From positions 1 through 57,422 of the forward strand of contig JAAAJB010000173.1 of assembly GCA_016098155.1 (NCBI GenBank): a stretch of 57,422 nt of DNA, read 5' to 3'. Shown here one piece after another: positions 33,272-46,735 of this stretch. The DNA is from Actinomortierella ambigua. Lineage: Eukaryota; Mortierellomycota; Mortierellomycetes; Mortierellales; Mortierellaceae. How positions within the stretch are numbered: position 1 is the stretch's first letter; each line of letters opens with the position of its first letter. A program made the position numbers and the translations under genes. The notes beneath the pieces are model-generated. The model was not told the DNA's origin and searched no databases. It saw only the letters and a list, made by a program, of their open reading frames with translations.

Positions 33272-34253
33272 AAAACGATGTTTGCTTGTTATTTTTGACC
33301 CATGGTACTCGGTGGCAGCTGGTGAGGCTAGTCGCCGGGGTTGAGAGCAGGGTGGGAAGGCCGAGCGGCAGGGGTTGAGGGCCGGGCGGTGAAGCTGAGT
33401 GATGAGCTCGAGAGAGGACAAGAAGATCTTCCTCGTCAAAACTGACTCGGCGCTCAGGGGAAGTGGATATTGGGTATGTAGTGAAAGGGGTGGAGGGGAA
33501 GGCATGTGGGTTTCTCTCAAATGGTGGGAATGGAGTACATAGCACTTTAATGGGAACTAGCGGCCACGTCCGGCTTCGCCGCGCGGGGGCCAGCCATAAT
33601 ATATTTTATAAGCAAGGAGAAATTATTGGCTTGTGCTCTATGGCTCAGCGATATACGGGGGCATTGAGGGACGCACAAAATAGCGAGGCAAGCTTGGTGT
33701 TGTAGTATGTTCTATATGAAACGATCCAGTGCTGGACGATGTTCCCGCATGGTGTCGCGGCTTGCCAAATATCCGCAGCGGCGCCCTGCACCAGGTTCAA
33801 CACTGCCACTGCACCCTCTCTCGTGATTTCGACTGGCCATGCCCTGCCATGCCCGTCAGGTCGTGGGTGGTGTGTACCTGTGTACCTGAAATTGCTGTGC
33901 GTATTTCAATATGACAAAATATGGTGGGGTAAATGATGCGTGGATCCAACTTTATCCCTCCCCTCACCACCCCCTTTGTGTGCGCCCGCGCGCGTGTGTA
34001 TGTGCGAGAGCATTGGACCACCTGCTGGCAATGCTCTTTGAGGGAAAAAAAAAAGGGTCATCAGACGTGACCAATTGCAGTGCCTCCCTCACCTCCCCTT
34101 TCCTGCATTGTCGACTCTCTCCTCCTCATTCTCCATTCAGGCACCAACTACTACGACAACAACAACAACAACAACAACAGCAGCAAACAAATTACATCCA
34201 CATTCACTCTCACAAGCAACGTGGATGCAACAGCTGCACCTCCACCCTCCCTC
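33272..34253. other. Intergenic stretch and upstream region of the Fab1-like gene
   Basis: No gene seen. A GC-rich segment with CCGGCTTCGCCG lies at about 33,568-33,590. An AAC/CAA run is at about 34,153-34,188; it is either 5' UTR or an alternative Asn-rich N-terminus for the next gene (open from 34,080). Confidence 0.5.
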
Positions 34254-37200
34254 ATGGACCCGCTCTCAACAATGGAACCCGCAACGCGACGCGTTCCCCT
34301 CACGAAACTCGACGCTCGCTCCATCAACCATCTTCGCGCCATTGCACGGCAGTCGATTGCTAGCTCTTGTCTCGAGCCCGAGATTCTTTGGCTGCGTCTG
34401 TTCATGGACGTGGTCGACAAGATTGCGGCCAATGCTGCTGAAGCATGGCTTCAGGTGGAGGGGGCCCATGAAGTCTATCGCGCCGCTTTGGCGGACTATG
34501 AACAGCGACAGCGAGAGGCGCTCGAGAACGAGAAGGAGTTGCCGGTGCCCAAAAGTGCCCTCGAGACTGGAATCATTGGCACCGTGATGGCACTGGCGGT
34601 GTTGCCGAGTTGGCGAACAACCACCACAACAACAGCAGCAGTAGCCACAACCACAGCCACGACGATAGAAACAAAGACGACGGACACGGACGCTGCAGAT
34701 GGCGAAAAGAACCAACAGGAGAAGAGCCTTGACTCGCCGCCACTAAAGCCATGGTTTCGATACGACTTGATGCTGAACAAGCATACCAGCACCACCAGTA
34801 GCCAAGACTGCACCTTTTCTCCGGGCAAGTTTGAAGGCGACTCTATCCTAAGAGAGGAGATTACCGTCATGGAACAGTATAGAAAACGTGAGTCTTCCTC
34901 CCCCCCCCCCTTTTTTTTTTCTTTTTACTTCCTCTCCGTCCATCGCGTGCCCCTCACCCCACCCCACTCACCCCCTTTCTCTCCGCGTGGACATGGGTTA
35001 CAACTTCTCTTTCTGAGTAATCATGGCTCAACGGTTTTTCTAGAAATCACAATCATCTGTTTATTCTCTCACCGTCAACACCTCTGTCCTTGTCCTCCAA
35101 ACGTCGACTCGAAATGACTACCAATGAATTATCACTCACCTAACACGCCGCTCTGACTCTTTCCCTTTCTCATCTCTCTTACACTCTCACACTCTCACTC
35201 TCTCTCCCCACTCAAAGCCAAGAAAGATGGTCCACCAGTGACCCGGCTTGGCGGGACGGTGACCCTGACGGCGTCGGCGGTGGACATGTACAAAATCGAG
35301 TGCATCCTGGGACTGCTAGTTTTTGCGCTCTGCCACCTACAGCTGGAGGCAAATCTCCTGCGCGATCACCAGTCGACACGCCCTGACCCGTCAGTCCTGC
35401 AGACGACTACCACCTTGACGGGGGCTCAGACGGCTCCCGTCGACAAAGAGGACAAGCATGGGACAGCGACCTCGAAGCGAGCATCGATTGGATCGTTCTT
35501 ATCCTGGATCTCGTGGTCGAATCCCGTCAAGTACAAGAGGGGCACATTCCAGCTGGCTCAGGAAACGGCTCCTAGGACGAGTATCTTGCCCAATCGAGGG
35601 AATGGAGCATCATCATCATCAGTAGCGAATGCAGGAAGAGCCATTGGAGGTAGCGGAGGAGGGGGAGGAGGAGGAGGTTCGTCAGCATCGAGCATCGCCG
35701 AGGATTTTGGGATGACAGACGACTATCATTCACCACACAGCTATCGGTTCGCCAAGATTGTGCAGCAGATTGAAAAGGCCATCATCTCGGTCTCGCCAGA
35801 TACGGCGTTCCCACCCCCACAGTTGTTGTTGCGACTACGCGATGAAGAGGCGTCGTCGGGAACGGATCCAAAGCGCAAGTCCTACACGTGGGAGGACATT
35901 GAGTTTGTCGCCAACAAGATTGGCTTTGGGAACCGGATGAGCCGGATCAGTCTTGCACCGGGCCAGGCGTCCTCGACGGCGACGGCGACAGCAGTGACGA
36001 AGAAACGGATGTCGTCGATGCTGACGCACGGGAGTGGTGGCGGCGGTAGCAACAGTAGCAGTCATGGCCAACAGCCTAGCAACAGCAACAACAACAGCAA
36101 CAGCGTCACGACCAACAACAACAACAACAAAGTGGCACGGCTACCAATCGACTCGCGGGCCGGGTTTGATCATCTGGTGACCAACAACAACTCGCTTCAA
36201 GGGATCTTCAACCATCAATCCATCTCATTCTCTTACTCGTATTTCTGGTCGGCGACCGCAGCGGCGCCGTGCAAGGCGCCCCATCTGATCACTATCGAGT
36301 TTTATCGGAAACAGGGCGAGTTTGAGGACATGTCGCTGTGGGAGATGATTGATCATCTGTGCAGGCGAGCCTATACGGCTTGCAGTGAGCCGAGCTGTGG
36401 TCATAAGAAGCTGGAGCATATGTCAAGTTATACCCATGGCGAGGCGCGAGTCAATATCACTGTGGAGGAGCCTCGGTCCGAGGCCGGCATAGATTTCGAG
36501 TCGGCTGAGTTTGCACCGTTCCTCAAGAAGACAGGGTCGTCATCGTCGTCGTCGCCATCGTTGGGTTTGAAATCAACGGTGAAGTCAACAATGAAGTCAA
36601 CGATGAAATCGATTTCCTCCAAGGCGACCACAGCGGCTGATGCAGCAGCATTAGCATCAACAACGGCAACAACGGCAACGGCGACAACGACAGCGACGAC
36701 TGCACCGCCGACACCGGGGACGGCAGAGATGGCCGTGTGGACAAGGTGCAAGACCTGCAAGGCAAGAACGACGGCGCATGCACTCTCGCTGGCGTCGAAG
36801 CTCTACTCGTTTGGCAAGTACCTCGAGATTCTGTTGTACTGTTCGACCTTTGAGCCGGGTCCGCGACCGCTGTGTGAGCATTCCGGTTACAAGGATGAGA
36901 TCACGCGATGTTTCCTGTACAATGGGCTGGTGGTCAATTTCGACCTGGAGCGGATCGATCTGTTTGAGATGCGGATACCTCGACTCCAGGTCCGGGCCGT
37001 GTACCCGGCCATGCCTCGGTATCATGAGATTGAGCCCGAGGAGGAGGAGGATGATTATCGGAGGATGTCGTCGTTTGCCAAGAAGAAATCATCGTTTTCG
37101 TCCCCGGCTTTTGCCTCGTCGTCGTCCGCGTCATCATCATCGATGCTGAATGGCGTCGCTGGAAGGTCGTCGTCGTCTGTGTCGGTCTCGGTCGCAAAGC

Positions 37201-40200
37201 CGTCCCGAGCCAGCATGATCTCGCTGATGCCGAGCACGTGTGATGTGTTGGCTGTGAGCGAGCAGTGGCTGTTACTGGACAAGGCGCGATTGGAGGTGAC
37301 CCATTTTTACGACTCTTGTAAGAAAATTATCGTCCTCCTTGAGCAGCATCTGGGCGAGGAGCGGTCGATGGCCAAGGTCCCGACGGTTGCGGTGTCGACG
37401 GTGCGGCCTGAAAAGAGGGCCGCCCTGGAAGAACTGGACCGGTTGGGTGAGCGGTGGAAGGCGGATGAGTTTGAGCTGTACGAGATGTTGAGTGTCACGC
37501 CCGTGACGAAGCTCAATGATGTGCGGATACGACTGACCGAGAATATCAAGCGCACCATCAAGACGACAGAGTCTTGGCAGAAGGAACACGCAGAGCTGTC
37601 GCTTGGACAGAATGACGAGCAATGGGTTGTTCCGGAATATGCAAGGTAATGGTGACAAGGCTCAAAACCTAGGACCGTTGGCTTGAGTGGGCAGAGAGGG
37701 GATTTGCCATGTAGACGATAATTCTGTTATTTTATTTTCATGATGGTGTTCGTGTTCTCTCTGACAAATGTCTTTCCGCATCAACGTGTGGTCAATATTA
37801 GGTCCAAGGTGATGCACACCTTCCCTGGCTCGTCGGTCATTGTGCGGGAGGATGAGCCCAGCTCGATCATTGCCAACGCACTATGGTAAATGATTAGCAA
37901 GAACGTGGAAGTGGTCCCAGTCACTCGAGTTTCTTTCTGCCTTTTTTTCCCGATCTAATACCATTCGCTTACGTATGCGGACAATATTTACACATTCATG
38001 TTTATAGCTGCAAAGAGTATTTGACCATGCTCTCCAGGATCTCCAACCATGAGAACGATGCAGGCGCGTTTGAACAGGCACCAGAGCCGCCCAAGAAGGA
38101 CATTGTGCTCCTCAGACCAGCCGCCAACACTCATTTAGTGTCAACGACCACCGCACCTCCAACAAAAACAACCACAACAAAAATGACATCGACGAGGCCA
38201 GCGCTTCGAAACTCGCATTCGGATGGCAGCACGCTCAACACCCGGAAGAGCGGGAGCTCTGACAGTGGGGCGAGCACGATGATGGCCAGTCAAGTATCAT
38301 CAACGAACGATAGCACGACGACTCCAGGCGAGGACGACGACGAGGAGGAGGAGGAGGAGGGTGAAGACGACACGTTCTTAGTGGTGGATGGGTACCAAAC
38401 CAATGTCAAGTATGTACACGTGGGTCGGCTGGATCTATCGAGCCTGCTACTTTCACCGAATGGTACAATGTCGTCGACAAGGAACACGATCGGCTTGACA
38501 TTTGGTGGCGGTGCTGGGCGACATACCAACAAGCATCATGGGACAATGGCGAGCAGTTTCTTGGGTGGCGTGGTGGACAAGAAGTCAACAGTCGCCGACT
38601 CTAGAGCAGGCACGTTGGCGTCGCCGACGCCTCGTCCAGCGAGTATGGTGGCCATGACACCAAGGAATGGCCAGTCTGTGTTCTCGCCCAACGACGAGGT
38701 GCCAGCAGCGAAAAAGGGTGGATATCTGACGGTGAAGGGTGGTGGTGGTGGTGGTGGTACGGGAGCAGATAGCGGGCTTGTCATGCCAGCATCGTCATCA
38801 ACGTCGGACCTCCCATCAGAGACATCATCATCATCAACCATAACAACCACCACTACCGCAACAAGTCCCTCCACTGCGCAGCGACCATCAGGCGCACCGC
38901 GATCTCGCAGCTCGTTTGGCTACCACGCCTTCGCGTCCGGACTTTCAGGGTCGATCAAAGGGCTGAGTTCCCTATCGGACAAATTTGGACGAGGATTCAC
39001 GTTGTCATCGAGCCAGATGGACCGTCTTGGCGTTGGTGGGAAGGACGAAGACGAAAAATCAATGAACGAAACGCTGGCAGAGCAAGAACAGCAACAACTC
39101 GACGAGGGCCAGTTTTCGGAAGGAGAGATGCGGATACAGCAGCAGCAACAGCAGGAGCTGAGGAAGCAAAGTCCGCACATCAAGGTCCGGCATGCGCATG
39201 GCCAGACGTCGTTCTCGTGTACGGTGTATTTTGCGGCCGAGTTTGATACGCTGCGACGACGATGCGGGATTCATGAGCATTATGTGCAGTCGTTGGCGCG
39301 GTGCGCAGCGTGGAATGCGAGTGGAGGAAAGAGCAAGAGCAGCTTTTACAAGACTAAAGGTGAGATGAAAAAGTGGAAAGGAAAGGATGAAAGGAAAAAA
39401 TGAGCTTTTGGCCACTTGCATAGTCGTCTAAAGGGTAGACTCACGTTCACTCACCATTGTCTTTTTTTTTGCACTGCTGACACTCTTAGATGACCGCTTT
39501 GTGGTGAAGCAAATGATCTCGAGCTGGAACATGGCGGAGAAGGATGAGCTGCTCAAGTTTGCACCAAAGTACTTTGAATACATGGGAAAGACACAAGAGT
39601 CGCCTACGGTGCTTGCCAAGATCTTTGGGTTCTACAGTTTCAAGATAAAGAATGGCAATGCGGACAAGTCGGAAAAAGTGTACAAGATTGATGTACTCAT
39701 CATGGAGAACCTCTTTTACAAACAAAAGATTACGAGAGTAAGTTGGGTCTTGTAATATATTTTTTCTCTTAGGGGAACGCAGTCTTTCGAACGAGAAGGC
39801 TAAACTCATAAGTTTTCCTTTCCATCATAGACTTTCGACCTCAAGGGTATCCACGCCCGTCATGCTGCCTCGAAAGCCAATACAAAGGTTGCTACAACGG
39901 GAGAAGGCGCAGGTGGTGGCGAAGGAGGCGCTAACGGTGGTGGTGGTGGTCGCGGCGGAGGCCATGGTGCAACGACACTGTGGGACGGTGACTTTATCGA
40001 GGGTCAGTTCAAAGCACTGCTGCTGCTGTACTCGCACTCGAAAAAGATCATTCGGGAATCTCTGAACAACGACACCGAGTTTTTGGCCAACGCCAACATC
40101 ATGGATTATTCGCTGCTGGTTGGCGTCGACGACGAGCGGAAGGAGCTAGTTGTTGGGATTGTCGACTTTATTGGAGCATACACGTGGTATAAGCGGATCG

Positions 40201-40802
40201 AGTCCAAGGGCAAGACGACGCTGCGAGGTGCCAAGGACAGTGTGACGGTGTTGCCGCCACATCAATACCGGACACGGTTTCGACAGGCCATGGAGCAATA
40301 TTTCTTGGCCGTGCCAGACAAGTGGTCCAAGAACACGACGACGACGGCGGAGGACTTGCCTACACCGACGACGGAGAATGGCACAAGTGGTGGTGGTGGC
40401 GGAGGTGTTGGATCTAGAGGCGTAGACGTGCCAGAGACCATCAAGGGCCACCACCACCAACAGAATAGCCACACTCATCGGCGTCGGCCAAAGGATGCCG
40501 TAGCGATGCCATCACCGATCCCAGAAGGGTCGCGCGAGGACTCGGCGCGGATGAAAGAAGTTGCTGGAGCGACAACGATTGTGGTCTCGCCGCCGTCCAA
40601 GACAGCTGGTTCAGCTGCTACGGCTGATGCTCCAGGCCCAATACCGGTCTCGCAAGCGACGGCACTATCCATGGCCTCGGGCGCAAAGGGGGTGGCGAAG
40701 AAAGTGTTGCAGCAACATGCGACGGAGGAGCAGCAAGAGCATTTCCAACAGCAACTCAAGATCCAAAAACTGCCAAGGGTGTTCTACCCCCTAGAAGTGT
40801 AA
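34254..40802 (+). CDS. FAB1: Fab1/PIKfyve-family phosphatidylinositol 3-phosphate 5-kinase, lacking FYVE and chaperonin-like domains
   Basis: Predicted 1905 aa in six exons: 34254-34887, 35218-37645, 37802-37885, 38008-39359, 39490-39737 and 39831-40802 (all GT-AG). The middle has the Fab1 Cys-rich region (CRRAYTACSEPSCGHKK, TRCKTCKA, LYSFGKYLEILLYC, RPLCEHSGYKDEITRCF). Exon 3 encodes VIVREDEPSSIIA, a Fab1 hallmark. The C-terminal PIP kinase domain (about aa 1400-1790) has FVVKQM, FDLKG (Asp1585), IMDYSLLVG (Asp1674) and GIVDFIGAYTWYKR. The family makes PI(3,5)P2 on endosomes and the vacuole. No zinc-binding FYVE finger and no Cpn60/TCP-1 domain is found at the start; exon 1 is a short unassigned region. 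Ser/Thr/Asn low-complexity inserts are frequent. Missing 5' exons cannot be excluded. Confidence 0.88.
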
Positions 40803-41095
40803 TTCGTAGTTTAAAAAACGATAAATGTCTCTTGCACCCAACTGTTGGGTTCTCTCTCGAGCACACGCATCACCCCCTCCCCTGATGAAATCTAAGCCAC
40901 AATTCAATGGTATTCGAGAAACTCTATTTGCGGATGGATGGGCAGTCTTTGACCTCTCCCACCTGCACATGTCTTTCGCTCTCTTTTGATTAGGCATTAT
41001 CGACAAAACAAACAACATCTGACCTCCACCTCGAAACACGCTATTGCTGCCGTGTTAATCAAACGCACCGGAAAGCATCTCAAGTTTGCAGGAAA
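40803..41095. other. Short intergenic between the Fab1-like and symplekin genes
   Basis: 293 bases holding the 3' end of one gene and the promoter of the next; no specific element recognised. Confidence 0.4.
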
Positions 41096-44000
41096 ATGGC
41101 TGACATCCAACTGACGCTACACGCGTACATTCACGATGCCAGCCTCGCAGCGGATCCCTTGGCGCAATCGAGGCATCTTGACGCCTTTACCCAGGAGTGG
41201 CGCAAGGAGCCCAGTCTGGAGCAGTTTGACTCGGCGCTGGCTCTGGTGCGCGATGCTCGGCAGCAAGGACATGAGAATCTTTACGTCGCCGTCAATTGGT
41301 TCATGGGATACCTGCAGGATATCGCCCTGGAGCCCAACCTGCACCATGACACGCACCAACTTGCCCAAGGTAGCGACTGACCCGTCAGGGATAAATGGCT
41401 GGCAGCAGTGACCTAGAGGATGTTTTTTTTGCTTCTCTTCCAGGGCGATTCTCAAAAGGTCCTGGACATTTTGTACTCATGCGCCCATTTCAACTTTTTG
41501 TACTGCCGATTTTTTATTTTCTTATTTACTAGTTCTGCTCAAGTCGACCATAGTCTTGGACGAATTTCTGCAGTTTTTTGATCCACGACTTGTGAAACGG
41601 TCCATCCAGACCTATGCCGCTATTTATCCCGTTGTGTTTCGTTTGTGGTATGTGGCTCCAGAGAGCAAATTCTGCAGAGTGGAGACTATCGTCTGACCGG
41701 GAACAAGGAAAAAATCTTGACAGCTCAAAATACCATACGAACTTTGATCTCTTCACACAGTTGTCAGGAACATTTATCTGGAGCGGCGCTATGGAATGAT
41801 TACGGACTGAGGCTCAAGCAAACTACCATGCGTCACCTGCCAGCTGAAAAGGAGGCCATCTTACTGGCTCTGGTCAAATACATGCAAACTGTGATTCAGA
41901 CCCAGTCCTTCAAGTCGCGTGTTCCGGGACCACCTGCATCGGAGGTACTATTCGTCTCAAAAGTAGTTCTGTCCAGCTTTGACTCGATATTGTGGCCGTC
42001 GTATTTATGTTTCTTTTTTTTTCCCTTACCTAATTAATATGATATGTATAGGCCCCATCCTTGGACTTGGTCTCGACACGCCATCCTTATTTGACACAAA
42101 ATTCCCTTGAGCAAGAAGCAGAGCGAATGCTGCAGGATCTATTTGCTATGCTTCAAAGGCCAAATGTGTATGTAGAAAGGACTCGAAGAAAGCATAACTG
42201 CATTGGACTTAGGTAGTTACAGGATAAGAGCTAACTCTTTAATTTCCTCTCTCTCCCCGCCCGTTATAGTACATCAACTATCATCACTGGTGTCATTACA
42301 CCCTTGAGTGCGCTCCAGAGGGCGAGACCTCAGTATATCCCACGGATCCTCAAGACGTTGACCGGCTTTATCAAGAATGGTTCATTGCCAACACAGCTAA
42401 CACCACTTCAAATCCGATTTATTGATAAAGCCATTCGCATCCAACTTGTTACAGTATCAAAGTATGTGCTTGCTGGTTAGTGGCTCGGGTTCGTTCCATG
42501 CGGGCGTCGTTGATCAGTTGCGGCGCGCTTTACTCACCTCACATTACTGTGCATTCCTTCCCCTCCTTTCTCCCTCTCCCTCTCCCTCTCCTTCCCTCCC
42601 CTTCCCCCCCTCATCCTTTTTAGGCTTCGGTTACAAGCCAACACCCCTCAACAACAGGCCTTGACGGAGGCGCTAGCCCTCTATGGAATCACCTACAACG
42701 GAGTTGGTCTTGGAAAGAGTCAGCAACACCAGCTGCTTCATGTAGACAAGGAAGGTGACGACTCGAAGCGGACATCTAAGCGTGCTCGAGCCTTGAACCA
42801 AGACACTGGCGATGCGGACTTGAAGCGCGTCAAGACCGAACCTGGGGCTGCATCAGGTCCATCACCCACCATTCCACCTGGATTTGGCCTGTCACTTCTG
42901 AGTCAAGTGAATATTACACAAATGCCACTCCACCATGTCGTAGACATCATTTTTGAGACGTTGGCCGCCAATGCACCCCCGCAGCTCTTCCACAGCTTTA
43001 TGGTGAGTGCTTTTTTATTGCTTTTACTCGAATAGAGTGACCAAAAAAAAAAGCGGGAAGATGGAAGAAACTAGTCCTCACCATCGAACAATTTTCTTTT
43101 CAAATGTATTTTAGACGACCCTCCCAACATTGCCCCATCAGCCTGGTCCTCTGCCGTTGCCTCCACCAGGCGTCACGCTTCCACCACCCCCACCACTACT
43201 ACAACCACCCGGTGTTGCCCCTCCAGGACAGGACCCGAGGGCAAGGAGTCAAGACAAGGCTACGCCACCACAAATGCCACCAACGGCTGTGCAGACTCCA
43301 CCGCCATCAGCAGCGCCTCAGATCAAACAGGAGCCGGGCATTAAGCAGGAGCCAACTCAGCAGCGCATTCCTCCAGTGCCTCCTCCAGCAGCAGCACCAC
43401 CACCAGGTGGCCCACCGCCAGGCAGGCAGATCAAGGTCATTGTTCTTCCACCTCAGCATACGCCAGTACGGTTACCAGCACGACCGGTGATTGCCAAATC
43501 GGATGCCGTTGTACTTGCGGCGCGCAAGAAGGAGTCGTCGGATGGAGTGAAGAAGGAGGATGAGCCCGAGGTGACCCAACAACAACTCAAAAGGGAGACG
43601 TTCCAGGTGGCACCTTTTGTTCCGACAGGGGGGCGAGAGGCGAATGTGGCAGACCGGTCGCCGCCGCCTGTGAGGGATGTTTTGGAGACGACATTTATGA
43701 GAATCCTGGCGGCGGAGAAGTATGTCACAGTGCCAGCTGCAACGGGGCGCAACTTTTTCGAAGCAGCAGCAGCCAGCGGACGTCTCACTCTGCCCTCGAC
43801 GGCGACGACAATGGACTCACAAATGGAGGAGGAAGAGACGACGACGAACTCGTCCCTGGTGCTCCACTCATCGTCGGAGAGGGAGAAGCAGAAGGAGAAG
43901 GAGAGTCAATCCAAGGTGGTCACCAAGGCAGATTGGATGACGCTGACGACACGACTACTGACCCGGGCGTTCAATCGCACGAGTGAAGACGAAGCCCCTT

Positions 44001-46735
44001 CATCGTCGACGTCTGCGGTGGCCAGCCGCCGAAAGACAGAGCATCTAAAGGAGATGATGGTGAAGTACATTTGCTCAGACTTTCGCAAGTACCGAGAGTT
44101 GGCCCTGACGTGGCTGCACGAGGAATGGTTCTTTGACAAGGAGAATCTGCAAAAGATGGAGGCCGGGGATCCGAGTGTGCCGGTGGATTGGGAGCCACAG
44201 TACCTGTGGTGTCTGTACAAGTTGCTGGATGGTATTATTTCAGGGACGACGACAACGACAACGACAACAGCAGCAACAGGGACGACAACAACGAGCAACA
44301 ACGATGGTCCGCGTGACCGCGGATTTATTCGGTTCTTGCTCGAAGTGCCCGAGCTTCCCGATGACGCTGTGGATATGATCAAGCGGTATTTTGAGGAGGA
44401 GCCACCGCGGATCCAGCTGGGATTTATGTGTTTGCGCGACATTATTAATCTGCGGCCACCGAGTCGAGCACATGCCATGGCGACCTTGCTGAGCTATACG
44501 CCGAACGCGGACAAGGGCCTTCGATCCCTGTCAATTATGACGGCCAGGCGATGGTACATGGAGCATGACACACTGGGTCCGGTGGTCGAGGCCCATGCGG
44601 TGGCGCAGTTGGATGCCCTCCGACACTTTGAGGTCCCCAAGCGCGAACACGTGGGAGGACCTGCACCTGTGAAAGTGAAGACGGAGGAAGGAGGAGGGGA
44701 AGGAACTGTTGCTTTGGAAGCAGGAGAAGGTGGTGGTGGAGCAGACTCGTCGGATGTGAAGATGGAGGATGCTACCATGGACGGACCAGCCGTCAAGCAG
44801 GAGGGTAGCATGGAGCCACAGCAGCCAGCTGCCGCCGCCGGTGTGGTCGATGCTCCCATGACGACCAACCATGGAGCAGGAGCAGGAGCAGGAGCAGGGA
44901 CAGCAGCGCCATCGAGGTCGATGATGATGATGATTGATGACAAGTTTGCGGCCAAGGTGGTAAAGGCGGAGGAGGAGATTGGAAATCATCTCGAGTTTTA
45001 CTTTTCGTTGTGCGCCAAGAACAATGGTCTGCTGGTGGAGGTGCTGCGGCGATATCAGAGCATGGATCCGTTTGTACAGCGTGTCATCCGACAAAAGATT
45101 GTGCCTCTGATCAAGTGGGTGAAGATGGACTCGCCTAAGCTGCTGACACTCATCAAGGAGTTTCCAGCTGGTGCTGAGAACCTGGTATTGCGGATCATTC
45201 ATATCATGACGGAAGCAGGTACTTTTCTATCTTTTTCTTTTTCTTTTTTTTGTTCGTTGTGGTTTTGATTGGAGTTTGTTTGTGTGTATGTATGAATGTT
45301 GTGGATGTATGAATGTGCATAATTCTCGGTCAATCCCCTAACAGCGTCCATCTTTTTTTTTGTTTGTTTTCTACGTGAACGTTGCACCCAGGACGACCCT
45401 CTCGAGGCCTAGTCATGGCCGTCCAAGAAACGGTGGTCTCGCATGACCTCAATGCCCGGTTCCTGGTGCCGGTTGTGAATGGGATGCAAAAGGACGAGCT
45501 GATTGCATGCCTGCCAAGGATTGTCAATCTACTGAAAGGAGGCGCAGAGCGGGATCGCAAGATGGTGGAGGACGTCTTTCTCAGCCTCCTTGCAGGATCA
45601 AAGGGTCGTCCAACAGCGGCAGGCGCAGCACAGCAAGGAGGCACTGGTCAGTCACAGCAGCAACCACAGCAACAACAGCAGCAGCAACAACAACAACAAC
45701 AACAACAACCACGTAGTGGCGCGGCAGGATCCGCACCCGGAGGACCCACGGGTCAGGCAGGTGGTCAAAGCAGTATGTTGCCAGCCAATCCGTTTGGGCC
45801 TCTGCTCACACCCTCGGAACTACTTGTTGAGCTCCACAAGATGGAGAATGTCGTTGGTTGGAAGATTGCGTGTGAAGGTAAGATGACGCGAACACTTTAT
45901 GTACTCTTTCTCGTTACTTCTATTTTCTTCTTGTACCTATGATGCTTACATCTATAACTGTTTTATCATCTGATATGCGTTGTCTTTTTTTATAGCGATG
46001 GATATCTGTTTTGCTCATCCCGAGATCTATCGTTCAGAGGTACTGGCGGTCATTCTTCAGCAGCTGCTTGACCAACCATCGATCCCAGCACTGTTCATGC
46101 GGACGGTCATCCAGGCGATCACGATGTACAAGAACTTGGTAGGCTTTGCCAACTCGATGGTGTTGAGCCCACTTGTACAAAAGAAGATTTGGACGGTGCC
46201 CGTGTTATGGAAGGGATTTATCCGCTGTGCACGATTAATGTCGCCGACAAGCAGCAGTGTTCTTGCAACGCTGCCCAAGCCCCAACTGAAGGACGTGTTT
46301 GCGGCGGAGCCGTCACTGAGGGAGCCTGTGGAGGCCTATGTGAAGGCACGGTCATCGGGTCGACGCGTCGGAGGCGGAGTGACGAAGCAGCTGAATCTGC
46401 ATCATGTTGCCCCAGCCGCGACGTCTGCTACACCCGTATCTGCCACGGCATCGTCTGATGAGACAAGGGCAACGGACAAGTTGAGTGATGGAGGAGGAGG
46501 AACAGGCACCGAGATCAAGACGGAGGAAATGGGAGATCATGGCCATGCAAACGGACGGGCAGGAGAAGAGGGCGATCGTCAATCGAGGATGGAGGTCGAC
46601 GGCGCAACGTCACGAGTAGACGACGAGGCAGCGACGCATCGGATAGATGGCGCAAGAGATGGCGACGTGCAGCAGCAGCAGCAGGAGCAGGAGCAGGAGC
46701 AGGAGAACGAGCGGATAGAGAATGTTGGAGCATAG
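41096..46735 (+). CDS. Symplekin / Pta1 homologue, mRNA 3'-end processing scaffold
   Basis: Predicted 1529 aa in nine exons: 41096-41369, 41533-41647, 41761-41944, 42052-42167, 42270-42461, 42624-43002, 43115-45218, 45392-45877 and 45996-46735; phases agree throughout. The N-terminus is HEAT-like (LVKRSIQTYAAIYPVVF). A Pro- and Gln-rich middle (about 43,130-43,440) carries IKQEP motifs. The C-terminal half matches the symplekin C-domain: PALFMRTVIQAITMYKNL, GFANSMVLSPLVQKKIW and LWKGFIRCARLMSP. A poly-Gln run is encoded near 45,655-45,708, and a charged tail ends the protein. Symplekin bridges cleavage/polyadenylation factors in the nucleus. An intronic stretch at 41,444-41,500 also reads protein-like (DSQKVLDILYSCAH), but including it breaks the frame on both sides, so it is left out. 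Confidence 0.88.

Noticed and set aside
33027..33545. 172-codon minus-strand frame and 149-codon plus-strand frame as overlapping genes
   Set aside because: Both are consequences of the palindrome at 33039-33271; neither has a supportive start, domain or splice structure.
33555..33600. GC-rich segment as a Helitron 3' hairpin end
   Set aside because: The stem is poorly complementary and no CTRR terminus follows it; too weak to call.
34080..34253. Upstream extension of the Fab1-like protein with an Asn run
   Set aside because: The extension is mostly simple repeat (AAC/CAA) and no conserved domain; ATG 34254 preferred, though the extension is not excluded.
41444..41500. Protein-like stretch DSQKVLDILYSCAH as a separate symplekin exon
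   Set aside because: Including it breaks the reading frame at both junctions with any GT/AG choice, whereas joining 41369 to 41533 directly restores a HEAT-like sequence in frame.
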